Shown here: positions 22,468 to 30,252 of the stretch, piece by piece
Numbering within the stretch: the stretch's first letter is position 1
Layout of the letters: each line of letters opens with the position of its first letter
Assembly: GCA_009701885.1 (NCBI GenBank)
Contig: WLJH01000018.1
Coordinates: 1 to 64,000, forward strand
DNA: 64,000 nucleotides
Direction of reading: 5' to 3'
Source of the DNA: Actinomycetota bacterium
Lineage (GTDB): Bacteria; Actinomycetota; Actinomycetes; Propionibacteriales; Nocardioidaceae
Notes under the pieces: generated by a model
Databases searched by the model: none
What the model was told of the DNA's origin: nothing
The model's input: the letters and a program-made list of their open reading frames with translations, nothing else
Made by a program: the position numbers and the translations under genes

Positions 22468-22989
22468 TCAGCCCTGGACCTCGTGGCCGGAGAAGAAGAC
22501 GAGGCGGTACTTGCCGACCTGCACCTCGTCGCCGTCCTTGAGCTGCACGGTGTCGATCCGGTCGCGGTTGACGTAGGTGCCGTTGAGGCTGCCCACGTCG
22601 GAGACGGTGAAGGTCGAGCCGTCGCGCTTGAACTCCGCGTGCCGGCGCGAGACCGTCACGTCGTCGAGGAAGATCTCGCTGTCGGGATGGCGACCCGCCG
22701 TCACCATGTCGGTGTCGAGCAGGAAGCGGTTGCCCGACCCGGGCCCGCGCTGCACCACCAGCAGGGCGTGGCCCACCGGGAGCGCGTCCACGGCGGCGGC
22801 GTCGACCGGGTTCAGCTGGCGGTCCGAGGTCTCCACCCGCGCGTCGCCGGCCGCGATCGAGATCGTCGCGGTCGTCTCGCCGCGCGATGCCTCGGGGGCG
22901 GGGTCGGCGGTGACGAGCCGGGTCCCGCACTGGGAGCAGAAGCGGGCGTCGTCGGGGTTCTGCCGGCCACAGGCGGTGCAGAACGGCAT
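22468..22989 (-). CDS. garA: FHA-domain regulator with N-terminal zinc ribbon (GarA/OdhI type)
   Basis: The 173-residue protein begins with a zinc ribbon (CTACGRQNPDDARFCSQCG, residues 4-22). A linker holds the RGETTATI sequence near residue 36, the position of the phosphorylated ETT threonines in GarA/OdhI. The C-terminal FHA domain (about 75-170) has GRHPDSEIFLDD, SRRHAEF and SLNGTYVN. In mycobacteria and corynebacteria the unphosphorylated FHA protein inhibits 2-oxoglutarate dehydrogenase and adjusts glutamate metabolism under Ser/Thr kinase control. ATG at 22989 is fixed by the ribbon. The neighbourhood (gcvH upstream, MerR downstream) matches Rv1826-Rv1828. Confidence 0.9.
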   Translation of the reverse strand: MPFCTACGRQNPDDARFCSQCGTRLVTADPAPEASRGETTATISIAAGDARVETSDRQLNPVDAAAVDALPVGHALLVVQRGPGSGNRFLLDTDMVTAGRHPDSEIFLDDVTVSRRHAEFKRDGSTFTVSDVGSLNGTYVNRDRIDTVQLKDGDEVQVGKYRLVFFSGHEVQG

Positions 22990-23025
22990 CGGGGTCTCCT
23001 CGTGCTGCGCTGGACGATCCGGTCG

Positions 23026-23062
23026 CGGAACCCTCACCGCTGGGTGGAGAGTGAGGGTTCCG
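23026..23062. terminator. 12-bp stem-loop between gcvH and the FHA gene
   Basis: CGGAACCCTCAC (23026-23037) and its exact complement (23051-23062) enclose 13 nt. On the minus strand it lies 84 nt past the gcvH stop and 37 nt before the FHA start. It could terminate gcvH partially, attenuate the downstream operon or be an operator. No T-run follows. Confidence 0.5.
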
Positions 23063-23146
23063 CCGAACCTACCAGTGATGGAGGGTCGGGCAACCCCGGA
23101 CCGGGGAACCCGCTCGGATGGGGCGAGGGCTGGTCGACCGGTGGGT

Positions 23147-23530
23147 TCAGCCCTCGAGGGAGGCCTGGTAGGCCGCCGCGTCCATGAGCCCCTCGCCCAT
23201 CTCGCCGGCGGGGACGACCTCGAAGAGCCAGCCGCCGCCGTACGGGTCGTCGTTGACCAGCTCGGGAGTGGCGTCGAGCGCCTCGTTGCGGGCCACGACC
23301 TCACCGGTGACCGGGGCGTAGACGTCGGAGACCGACTTGGTCGACTCCAGCTCGCCGCAGGTGCTGCCGGCGGTGACGCTCTCCCCCACCTCCGGCAGGG
23401 AGACGTAGACGATGTCGCCGAGGGCGTCCTGGGCGTAGTGGGTGATGCCGATGCGCACCGCGCCCTCGTGCTCGCCCGGGGTGCGGACCCACTCGTGCTC
23501 CGCGGTGTACTGCAGGTCGTCGGGGTACAA
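23147..23530 (-). CDS. gcvH: glycine cleavage system H protein
   Basis: The 127-residue lipoyl carrier accepts the aminomethyl group from GcvP and presents it to GcvT. The lipoylation lysine is in [20 protein letters not shown] near residue 64. The start [15 protein letters not shown] and the end GWLFEV are typical, and the length matches the family. ATG at 23530 is preceded by a GGAGGAGACACC-type site. It lies in the same orientation as gcvP but separated by four regulatory genes, the arrangement known from mycobacteria, so supply of the two proteins may be adjusted separately. Confidence 0.96.
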   Translation of the reverse strand: MYPDDLQYTAEHEWVRTPGEHEGAVRIGITHYAQDALGDIVYVSLPEVGESVTAGSTCGELESTKSVSDVYAPVTGEVVARNEALDATPELVNDDPYGGGWLFEVVPAGEMGEGLMDAAAYQASLEG

Positions 23531-23596
23531 GGTGTCTCCTCCAGGTCGGGCTGTCCGGCGGGTCAGGCAGGTCGGGTGAGGCTACTGCGGGTCGGG

Positions 23597-24388
23597 CTAC
23601 TGCGGGTCCGCGGGCTGGGCGAACTCGGGCTCGACGGGCTGGCGCACTGACTCGATGTCGAGGGAGGAGAGGGTGACGACCTCCACCTCCGCACCGTCGT
23701 CCTGCAGGTCCACGCGCGGGCCCTCCAGGATCGACATCGCACCGGCGAGGGCGCTGGGGTCGCCGATCACGTCCACGACGTACGGCGCCGCCAGCTGCTG
23801 CCCGTCGACCACGAGCCCGCCCTCGGCGTCGGTGAAGGAGGTCTGCGCGACGACCCGGACGGTGCCGTTGAGCTGCATCGCCTCGGCCGAGGCGATCCGC
23901 AGGCCCTGGACCATGTTGAGCATCGTGTCGGCGCGGACCCGGCCGGTCACCTCGGTGATGGTGATCCGGATGCCCGGGCCGGTCACGGGCACCAGGCCGG
24001 CCAGGATGCTGAGGCTGTCGGCCTCGCTGGTCGCCTGCTCCAGCGCGACCCGTTCGGCGTCGGTGTCGGAGACCAGCTCGTCGCGGGCGGTCTCGAGCCG
24101 GGTGATCTCGGCGCGCGCGCGGCGCGAGGCGCCGGCCAGGCCGGACAGGACGTTGACCAGGTCCTGCTCCCGGTAGCCGGCGTAGGTGTCGTCGTCCTCG
24201 ACGGTCTGCACCTGCACGATGGCGGCGAAGGCCACGACCGCCAGCAGGACCGCGACGACGACCTGGCTGCGGGAGGGCCGCAGCAGCGCCCGGCGCAGGC
24301 GCGCACGCCCGGTCTCCTCCGCGGGCACCGGGTCCTGGCCCGACCCGGGGCCCGGGCCAGGGCTCGTCGGCGTCGTCGGCTCAGGCAT
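23597..24388 (-). CDS. DUF881 family membrane-anchored protein (Rv1825-like)
   Basis: The 263-residue protein has a Pro/Gly-rich cytosolic N-terminus (about 1-40), one membrane helix (VVVAVLLAVVAFAAIVQVQ, about 42-60), a coiled-coil stretch rich in Arg and Glu (about 80-125), and an extracytoplasmic DUF881 domain with VTGPGIRITITE and VVDGQQLAAPYVVDVIGDP. DUF881 proteins resemble YlxW/YlxX of the Bacillus division cluster, but function is not established. It overlaps the small basic protein gene by eight bases and is one of two DUF881 paralogues flanking it. Confidence 0.88.
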   Translation of the reverse strand: MPEPTTPTSPGPGPGSGQDPVPAEETGRARLRRALLRPSRSQVVVAVLLAVVAFAAIVQVQTVEDDDTYAGYREQDLVNVLSGLAGASRRARAEITRLETARDELVSDTDAERVALEQATSEADSLSILAGLVPVTGPGIRITITEVTGRVRADTMLNMVQGLRIASAEAMQLNGTVRVVAQTSFTDAEGGLVVDGQQLAAPYVVDVIGDPSALAGAMSILEGPRVDLQDDGAEVEVVTLSSLDIESVRQPVEPEFAQPADPQ

Positions 24389-24713
24389 GGAACAGGTGCC
24401 GTCTGATCGCGGCGACGTTGGAGAAGATCCGGATGCCGAGCACGACGATGACGCCGGTCGAGAGCTGGCCGCCGACGCCGAGCTGGTCGCCCAGCCACAC
24501 GATGGCCGAGGCGATCACGACGTTGGAGACGAAGGAGACGACGAAGACCTTGTCGTCGAAGATCCCGTCGAGGTAGGCACGCAGCCCGCCGAAGACCGCG
24601 TCGAGCGCGGCGACCACCGCGATCGGCAGGTAGGGCTCGAGGGACAGCGGCACGTCGGGCTGGAGCACCAGCCCCAGCACGATCCCGACGAGCAGGCCCA
24701 GTGCGGCGATCAC
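24381..24713 (-). CDS. sbp: small basic family integral membrane protein (DUF1290, Sbp-like)
   Basis: The 110-residue product starts at GTG 24713, overlapping the preceding DUF881 stop by four bases (GTGA), and consists of three to four hydrophobic helices: IAALGLLVGIVLGLVL, YLPIAVVAALDAVFGGLRA, FVVSFVSNVVIASAIVWLG and STGVIVVLGIRIFSNV. It ends in IRRHLFHA. The GGLRAYLDGIFDDKVF loop is the family signature. Bacillus Sbp lies next to division genes, and the mycobacterial equivalent is Rv1824. A role at the envelope with the two DUF881 proteins is likely but unproven. Confidence 0.9.
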   Translation of the reverse strand: MIAALGLLVGIVLGLVLQPDVPLSLEPYLPIAVVAALDAVFGGLRAYLDGIFDDKVFVVSFVSNVVIASAIVWLGDQLGVGGQLSTGVIVVLGIRIFSNVAAIRRHLFHA

Positions 24714-25618
24714 GGGGTGTCTCCCTCGGGGTCTCGGGGGCTGCCCTGCACGAGCAGCTCGGCGTGGCGCAGCGTCCGGGGCGCGGCCGCCGGCAGGACC
24801 AGCTCCTCGACGGGGACCATCTCGAAGCCGAACCCGAAGCGGGTGACCAGGTCTGCGACCGCCAGGCCGCTCGGGCTGGCCAGCAGGTCTGCCTGGAGGG
24901 TACGCCGGTTGCCGACCACCGAGAGCACGTAGGGGGATCGCAGCGGCTGGCTGTTGACGTTGACGACCGTGCCGGAGTTCTCGATCGCGGTGCGGACGGT
25001 CAGGCGCTGGCCGTTGATGCTGATGGCCTCCGCGCCGGCCTGCCACAGCCCGTTGACCAGCAGCTGCAGGTCGGTGTCGCGGATCAGCTCACCACCCGCG
25101 GGGGCGTCGGTGATCGTGACCCGCGCGCCCTCCCCGCGCACGCCGATGAAGCCGGTGCGGACCTGGAGCCGCCGCAGCCGTCCCTCGGCGGTCAGCCGGT
25201 TGCCGGTGACGGTGGCCAGCAGCTGCTCGCCGTCCTCGACCTCGCCGCGCAGCTCCTGGATCCGGTCCTGGAGGGCGGTGACGGTGTCGCGGCGCTCGAC
25301 GACGCGCTCGACCAGCACCACGCGGCTGGACTGCGCCTCGTCGGCGCCCCGGGCCGTCTGCACGGCTGCGGTGGCGACGAGCACGCCGAACGCGGCGACC
25401 ACGACGGCCGCGGTGCGGTGGGCCCGGGCGCCACGCGGCGGTTCCTCCCCCGCGGCGGCCCGACGCCGGGCCACGTGGACGTAGTCCTCGTCCAGGGACT
25501 GCTGGGTCAGCAGGTCCAGCAACGGGGTGGCCGCGCGGCTGCGCGCGTCGTCCACCGTGCCGGGGGCGCGCTGCTGCCGCGTCGCGGGCCCTGCGGGGGG
25601 CCGGTCGCTGCCCGGCAC
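24710..25618 (-). CDS. DUF881 family membrane-anchored protein (Rv1823-like)
   Basis: This 302-residue paralogue of the protein at 23597-24388 has a longer cytosolic N-terminus (about 90 residues, basic, ending RGARAHRT). One membrane helix (AAVVVAAFGVLVATAAVQ, about 92-110), a Leu/Glu/Arg coiled coil (about 120-165) and the DUF881 domain (GEGARVTITDAPAGGELI, VNSQPLRSPYVLSVVGN) follow. GTG at 25618 lies three bases past the stop of the phosphatidyltransferase gene. Two DUF881 proteins flanking Sbp is the conserved actinobacterial order and suggests a hetero-oligomeric membrane assembly, which is inference. Confidence 0.87.
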   Translation of the reverse strand: MPGSDRPPAGPATRQQRAPGTVDDARSRAATPLLDLLTQQSLDEDYVHVARRRAAAGEEPPRGARAHRTAAVVVAAFGVLVATAAVQTARGADEAQSSRVVLVERVVERRDTVTALQDRIQELRGEVEDGEQLLATVTGNRLTAEGRLRRLQVRTGFIGVRGEGARVTITDAPAGGELIRDTDLQLLVNGLWQAGAEAISINGQRLTVRTAIENSGTVVNVNSQPLRSPYVLSVVGNRRTLQADLLASPSGLAVADLVTRFGFGFEMVPVEELVLPAAAPRTLRHAELLVQGSPRDPEGDTP

Positions 25619-25621
25619 GGC

Positions 25622-26236
25622 TCAGGCCGCCGTACCGGACTGGCGCGCGCGGCGCGGCGTGGTCATGAGCAGCTTGCGCACCTGCCAGGCGTAGAGCACG
25701 CCGGCCCACCAGTAGAGGCCGACGCCCCAGATGGCGAAGGCCCAGCCGAAGACCTGCGCGAGGTCGGCCACCACGCCCTCCCCGTCGCCGAGCAGCAGCA
25801 GCGGGAAGGCGTAGAGCAGGTTGAAGGTCGCGGCCTTGCCGAGGAAGTGGACCGGCAGGGCGCTGTAGCCGCGGGTGCGCAGCAGCGGGACCAGCAGCCA
25901 CATGAGGGCGTCGCGCAGCGGCAGCGAGACCGCGAGCCACCACGGGATGACCTCGCGCAGGGCGAGGCCGACGACCACGGCCAGGATGTAGAGCCGGTCG
26001 GCCACCGGGTCGAGCACCTGGCCCAGCACCGAGGTCTGGCCCCAGCGGCGGGCCAGCCACCCGTCGAGCCAGTCGGTGACACCGGAGACCACGAGCAGGC
26101 CCAGGGCCCAGCCGTCGGCCTCCGGTCCGAGCACCAGCCACAGGAAGACCGGGATGAGCGCGAGCCGGACGGCGCTGAGCAGGTTGGGCAGGGTCCACAC
26201 CCCGGCGTCCGCCTGCCGCGCCACGCTCTCCGTCAC
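25622..26236 (-). CDS. CDP-alcohol phosphatidyltransferase (PgsA2-like)
   Basis: The 204-residue integral membrane enzyme has the complete family active site D-x2-D-G-x2-A-R-x8-G-x3-D-x3-D, seen as DWLDGWLARRWGQ then LGQVLDPVADR near residues 50-75. These aspartates bind the CDP-diacylglycerol diphosphate. Five or six membrane helices follow. By position it equals Rv1822 (pgsA2), whose product specificity is debated. Phosphatidylglycerophosphate or another phospholipid head-group transfer is plausible. It lies four bases from the DUF881 gene and 11 bp after the CNNM-like gene, so a single transcript from about 28.7 kb is possible. Confidence 0.9.
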   Translation of the reverse strand: MTESVARQADAGVWTLPNLLSAVRLALIPVFLWLVLGPEADGWALGLLVVSGVTDWLDGWLARRWGQTSVLGQVLDPVADRLYILAVVVGLALREVIPWWLAVSLPLRDALMWLLVPLLRTRGYSALPVHFLGKAATFNLLYAFPLLLLGDGEGVVADLAQVFGWAFAIWGVGLYWWAGVLYAWQVRKLLMTTPRRARQSGTAA

Positions 26237-26246
26237 GCCCCGGACC

Positions 26247-27350
26247 CTAGGGCATGGGACCCGACGCGGACTGCGCGGCGGGCCCGGTCGGCGCAGGTGC
26301 GTCGGTCGGCTCGTCGTGGTGCGCGGCGTCGCGGATCTCGCCGACCAGCTCCTCGATGACGTCCTCGAGGGTGGCCAGCCCGACCGTCACCCCGTCGGGC
26401 CGCACGACGCGGGCCATGTGGGCACCCCGGCGCTGCAGCTGCTCGAGCACGTCGTGGAGCAGGTCGCCGGGCGAGACCGGTGCGAACGGACGCACCCACT
26501 TGTCCTCGACCGGGCGCAGCCGTCGCTCCTCGTCGGGCTCCAACACGTCCTTGATGTGGAGGTAGCCGACCAGCTCGCCGGTGTCGGAGGCGACCGGGAA
26601 GCGGCTGAAGCCCGTCGCCGCGCACAGCGCCTCGACGTCCGCGGCGCTGGAGCCGCGGGTGACGGTGGTGAGCGACCCGGCCTCGAGCAGCACCGCGTCG
26701 ACGGTCTTCTCGGTGAACCCGAGCGCACCGGCGAGACGGTCGTACTCGTCGTCCTGCAGCAGGCCCTCGCCGCGCGACTCCTCGACCAGCGCCGCGACCT
26801 CCTCACGGGTGTACGCCGAGGACAGCTCGTCCTTGGGCTCCACGCCCAGCAGCCGCAGCGTGCGGTTGGCGATCGCGTTGAGCGAGACGATGAGCGGGCG
26901 CAGCACGGTGACGACCGCCAGCAGCGGCGGGCCGAGCACGAGGGCGGCCCGGTCGGGGCCGGCGATGGCGATGTTCTTGGGCACCATCTCCCCCAGCACC
27001 ACGTGCAGGAAGACCACGATGGTCAGCGCGACGACGAAGGCGACCGGGTGCAGCAGCGACTCGCTGACCCCGGCCCGCTCGAAGAGGGGCTCGAGCAGGT
27101 GCGCCACGGCAGGCTCGCCGACGGCACCGAGACCCACCGAGCAGATCGTGATGCCCAGCTGCGCGCCGGCCATCATGAGGGAGACGTTCTCCATCGCCGT
27201 CAGCGTGGTGCGGGCGATCCGGGAGCCCGACTGGGCCAGCGGCTCGATCTGGGAGCGCCGGGCGGAGACGAGCGCGAACTCCGCCCCCACGAAGAAGGCG
27301 TTGGCCGCCAGCAGCAGGACGGCGACGAGCAGCGCGGTGAGGTCGCTCAT
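26247..27350 (-). CDS. hemolysin family protein (CNNM/CorC: DUF21 + CBS pair), short paralogue
   Basis: The 367-residue protein has an N-terminal DUF21 transmembrane domain (about 1-180; FVGAEFALVSARRSQIEP, GITICSVGLGAVGEP, GEMVPKNIAIAGP). A cytosolic CBS pair follows (about 205-330; AATGFSRFPVASDTGELVGYLHIKDVL, GVTVGLATLEDVIEELVGEI). It stops near residue 367 without the C-terminal CorC_HlyC domain that the adjacent paralogue has. CNNM/CorC proteins are implicated in Mg2+ or other divalent metal efflux. Its ATG overlaps the stop of the longer paralogue (ATGA), so the two are coupled and may form a heterodimer. Confidence 0.9.
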   Translation of the reverse strand: MSDLTALLVAVLLLAANAFFVGAEFALVSARRSQIEPLAQSGSRIARTTLTAMENVSLMMAGAQLGITICSVGLGAVGEPAVAHLLEPLFERAGVSESLLHPVAFVVALTIVVFLHVVLGEMVPKNIAIAGPDRAALVLGPPLLAVVTVLRPLIVSLNAIANRTLRLLGVEPKDELSSAYTREEVAALVEESRGEGLLQDDEYDRLAGALGFTEKTVDAVLLEAGSLTTVTRGSSAADVEALCAATGFSRFPVASDTGELVGYLHIKDVLEPDEERRLRPVEDKWVRPFAPVSPGDLLHDVLEQLQRRGAHMARVVRPDGVTVGLATLEDVIEELVGEIRDAAHHDEPTDAPAPTGPAAQSASGPMP

Positions 27351-28717
27351 CGGTGCGCCCCCTCGTCCTCGGGCTCGGTCGTCGCGGGGCCGAGCAGGCG
27401 CAGCGAGACGCGGTCGACGCGCAGGCCGTCCATGTGCTCGACGGTGAGGGCGGCCAGCCGCTCGCGGACCTCCTCGGGGTCGCTGCGGTCGGGCACGGGG
27501 ACCTCGGCGACGTCGCCGCTCTCGGGCACCTTGCCGAGCACGCGCATCACCAGCCCGCCGACGGTGTCGTAGGCCTCGTCCTCGGGGAGCTCGATCCCGG
27601 TGAGGTCCTCGACCTCGTCGGGCCGCAGCATCCCCGAGAGGGTCCAGCTGCCGTCGCGGCGCTGGCGGCCGCGGGAGCCCGCCCGGTCGTGCTCGTCGGC
27701 GATGTCGCCGACGATCTCCTCGATCACGTCCTCGAGGGTCACGATGCCGGCGTGCCCGCCGTACTCGTCGAGCACCACGGCCATCTGGAAGCCGTCCTCG
27801 CGCAGCAGCGCCAGCAGCGGGTCGAGACGCAGGGAGTCCGGCACCACGATCGGCTTGACCATGAGGTGCTTGACCTTGGTGGTGGCGCGCTCGTGCAGCG
27901 GCAGCGCCACCGCGTGCTTGACGTGGACGGTGCCGGCGACGTTGTCGTCCTCGTCGAGGACCGGGAAGCGCGAGTGGCCGCTGGAGCGGGTCAGGTCGAT
28001 GACCGCCTGGGCCCGGTCGTTGAGCTCCAGCGAGAGCGTGCGCACGCGCGGGGTCATGATCTCGCCCGCGGTGCGGGTGCCGAACTCCACCGAGCGCTCC
28101 ATCAGCTCGGCGGTGTCGGCGTCCAGGGTGCCCTCGTCGGCCGAGCGCGCGATCAGCGAGGCGAGCTCGGAGGAGCTGCGCGCGGAACGCAGCTCCTCCT
28201 GCGGCTCGATCCCGAGGCGCCGCACGATCTTGTTCGCGGAGCCGTTGAGGAAGCGGATCGGGTAGGTGTTGACCGAGGTGAACAGACGCATCGGCCGCTG
28301 CGTCGCGCGGGCGGTGGCCAGGGGCAGGGCGATGGCGAAGTTCTTGGGCACCAGCTCGCCGAAGAGCATCGTGAGGATCGTGCTGATCACCAGCGCGAGC
28401 GCGAGCCCGACCGGGGAGACCGCACCGTCGGGCACGCCCGCGGAGGCCAGCGGGTCACGCAGCAGCTCGGAGATCGCCGGTTCGGCGAGGAAGCCGATGC
28501 CGAGGTTGGTCACCGTGATGCCGACCTGGGCACCGGAGAGCTGGGTCGACAGCGAGCGCAGCGCCCGCTGGACGCCGAGCGCACCCTGGTCGCCCTCGGC
28601 GACGAGCTGGTCGACCTTGTTGCGGTCGACGGCCACGAGCGAGAACTCCGCGGCCACGAAGATGCCGCACGCCACCACGAGGAGCAGCGCGACGAGCAGG
28701 AGCAGGAGGGGGGTCAT
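27347..28717 (-). CDS. hemolysin family protein (CNNM/CorC: DUF21 + CBS pair + CorC_HlyC), long paralogue
   Basis: The 456-residue protein has the full architecture: DUF21 membrane domain (about 1-190; IFVAAEFSLVAVDRNKVDQL, GITVTNLGIGFLAEP, GELVPKNFAIALP), CBS pair (about 215-340; TRSSGHSRFPVLDEDDNVAG, HAGIVTLEDVIEEIVGDI), and CorC_HlyC domain (about 350-440; LSGMLRPDEVEDLTGIELPED). It is predicted to take part in divalent cation transport at the inner membrane. The tandem with the shorter paralogue is common in actinobacteria. The 205-bp region upstream contains no recognisable riboswitch. Confidence 0.92.
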   Translation of the reverse strand: MTPLLLLLVALLLVVACGIFVAAEFSLVAVDRNKVDQLVAEGDQGALGVQRALRSLSTQLSGAQVGITVTNLGIGFLAEPAISELLRDPLASAGVPDGAVSPVGLALALVISTILTMLFGELVPKNFAIALPLATARATQRPMRLFTSVNTYPIRFLNGSANKIVRRLGIEPQEELRSARSSSELASLIARSADEGTLDADTAELMERSVEFGTRTAGEIMTPRVRTLSLELNDRAQAVIDLTRSSGHSRFPVLDEDDNVAGTVHVKHAVALPLHERATTKVKHLMVKPIVVPDSLRLDPLLALLREDGFQMAVVLDEYGGHAGIVTLEDVIEEIVGDIADEHDRAGSRGRQRRDGSWTLSGMLRPDEVEDLTGIELPEDEAYDTVGGLVMRVLGKVPESGDVAEVPVPDRSDPEEVRERLAALTVEHMDGLRVDRVSLRLLGPATTEPEDEGAHR

Positions 28718-28882
28718 GGTCGCTCTCCCCTCGCCGGTGCCACCTCAGTGCCGCGACGGGCAGATCGAGGGGCGGGGGGCGGGGAGAGCGGGCGACTTTG
28801 GGAGCCGTCCATCAGCGGAGCTCGGGGTCCTTTGCGTCAGGGGATGCGGGCGCCGGCCGGTGGCCGACGCCCGCCCAGTGTA

Positions 28883-28912
28883 GGGGGCGGCAGGGCACCG
28901 CCCACCGCCCCC
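28883..28912. terminator. hairpin after the lipoprotein gene
   Basis: GGGGGCGG (28883-28890) and its complement CCGCCCCC (28905-28912) enclose 14 nt, ten bases past the lipoprotein stop on the minus strand. The 28718-28921 gap holds no gene or known motif. Confidence 0.45.
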
Positions 28913-28921
28913 GCAGCCGGG

Positions 28922-29413
28922 CTACTCGCCCAGCGTGATGTCGCACTCCTGCTCGGCGTGCTCGGAGATGGCGTCGGAGGCCTCGTTGAACTCCGGGCTG
29001 TCGAGCTCCTCGAGCGTGGTGCCGAGCTGCTCGAGCTTCTCCATGTCGACGCCCTCGGGGATCTCCCCGGTCATGACGTCGCCGAGCTCGTCGAGCTCGA
29101 GGCCGGCGTCGGCGAAGGCGTCCTCGATCTGCTGGACACCCTCGTTCATGGTGGCCCACTCGTCGGCGACCTCCTCGGGGGCCTCCTCCGAGAGCGTCTC
29201 GAACGCCTCGAAGGCGGTGCTGAAGGCACCGGGGTCGCCCGCCTCGAGCGCGTCGATGTCCTCCTTCGCGGTGGACAGGGTGTCGCAGTAGGCCTCGACA
29301 TCGTCGCCACCGCTGCAGCCGGTGAGTGCGAGGGAGGCGGTGAGCAGGCCGGCTCCGAGGAGCGCGGCGGGTCGGGTCAGGCGTCGGTTAGTCGTCTTCA
29401 CCCGGCTCAGCAT
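28922..29413 (-). CDS. lipoprotein, acidic helical, function unknown
   Basis: The 163-residue product has a lipoprotein signal peptide with basic start (KTTNRRLTR), a hydrophobic stretch and lipobox LTGC at residue 33, so it should be lipidated and anchored outside the membrane. The mature part is strongly acidic and helical (EEAPEEVADEWATMNEG, LEQLGTTLEELDSPEF), with cysteines near residues 43 and 157 that could pair. No enzymatic motif is seen. Similar small acidic lipoproteins are common in Nocardioides-type genomes. Its start overlaps the stop of the spermidine-synthase-like gene upstream by seven bases. Confidence 0.8.
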   Translation of the reverse strand: MLSRVKTTNRRLTRPAALLGAGLLTASLALTGCSGGDDVEAYCDTLSTAKEDIDALEAGDPGAFSTAFEAFETLSEEAPEEVADEWATMNEGVQQIEDAFADAGLELDELGDVMTGEIPEGVDMEKLEQLGTTLEELDSPEFNEASDAISEHAEQECDITLGE

Positions 29414-30165
29414 GCCGTGTCCGGGTCCTTCGCGGGAGTCCCCCCGCCGAACGACGCCGAGACTCCGTCGGCGTCCAGCACCCGGTACGGCGCCGCGCCG
29501 GTGCTCGAGCGGCTGCGCCAGGCCGCCACGGGGAGCGGTTGCCGGCTCGCCAGCAGCAGGACGTTCCCGGGCCGTCGGGCCCGCCTGGTGGCGGGCTCCA
29601 TCCCCGCGGCGACGTGCGGCAGCACCGGGCGCAGCCCGGCCACCGCCGTGCGCACCAGCGGGAACGGGGCCTGGTCGGCGACGTTGAGCAGCGCGGACCC
29701 GCTCGGGGCCAGCACGCGCGCCACCTCGGCCAGCGCCGGGGCGGTCAGGAGCTTCGGCGGCACCCGCCCCGCGTCGTACGCGTCGAGGACGAGGAGGTCC
29801 GCGCGACCGTCGGGCAGGGCCGGCAGGCCGGCGCGGCCGTCGACCGGGCGGACCTTGATGCCACTGCGCGGGGGCAACGGCAGCTCGCGGCGCACCAGAG
29901 CGGTGAGCTCCTCGTCGGGCTCGAGCACGACCTGGGAGGAGCGGGGTCGCGTGGCGGCGACGTAGCGGGCCAGGGTCATGCCGGCGCCGCCGACGTGGAC
30001 GACCCGCAGCGGCGTCCCGTCGGGGGCGAGCACGTCGACCAGGTCGCCGAGACGGCGGACGTAGTCGAAGACGAGGCGTCGCGGGTCGTCCAGGTCGACG
30101 TGGGACTGCAGGTGCCCGTCGACGACCACCACGTGCCCACCGTCACCCGGCCTGATCTCGCGCAT
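29407..30165 (-). CDS. spermidine synthase-like (class I SAM-fold) protein
   Basis: The 252-residue product starts at ATG 30165, which has a GGGAGG site eight bases before it. It contains a SAM/decarboxy-SAM-type Rossmann fold: VVHVGGAGMTLARYVA (about 68-84), acidic residue in VVLEPDEEL (about 94-102), GRADLLVLDAYDAG (about 131-144). Proteins annotated as spermidine synthase or fused-MFS/spermidine synthase look like this, but there is no partner gene. The first motif has GGAG instead of GGGDG, so true aminopropyl transferase activity is uncertain; a methyltransferase-fold protein of unknown substrate is the safe call. Confidence 0.75.
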   Translation of the reverse strand: MREIRPGDGGHVVVVDGHLQSHVDLDDPRRLVFDYVRRLGDLVDVLAPDGTPLRVVHVGGAGMTLARYVAATRPRSSQVVLEPDEELTALVRRELPLPPRSGIKVRPVDGRAGLPALPDGRADLLVLDAYDAGRVPPKLLTAPALAEVARVLAPSGSALLNVADQAPFPLVRTAVAGLRPVLPHVAAGMEPATRRARRPGNVLLLASRQPLPVAAWRSRSSTGAAPYRVLDADGVSASFGGGTPAKDPDTAC

Positions 30166-30252
30166 GCGGCCAACCTCCCACGCACCCCCTGCGCGACCAG
30201 GCATCATGGGGTGTCCGTCCACCGACGGACCCACGCGCGACGAAGAGCGAGC

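Noticed and set aside
28718..28921. Possible Mg2+ riboswitch (M-box) before the CNNM genes
   Set aside because: None of the conserved M-box blocks could be found on the minus strand; only a GC-rich leader is visible.
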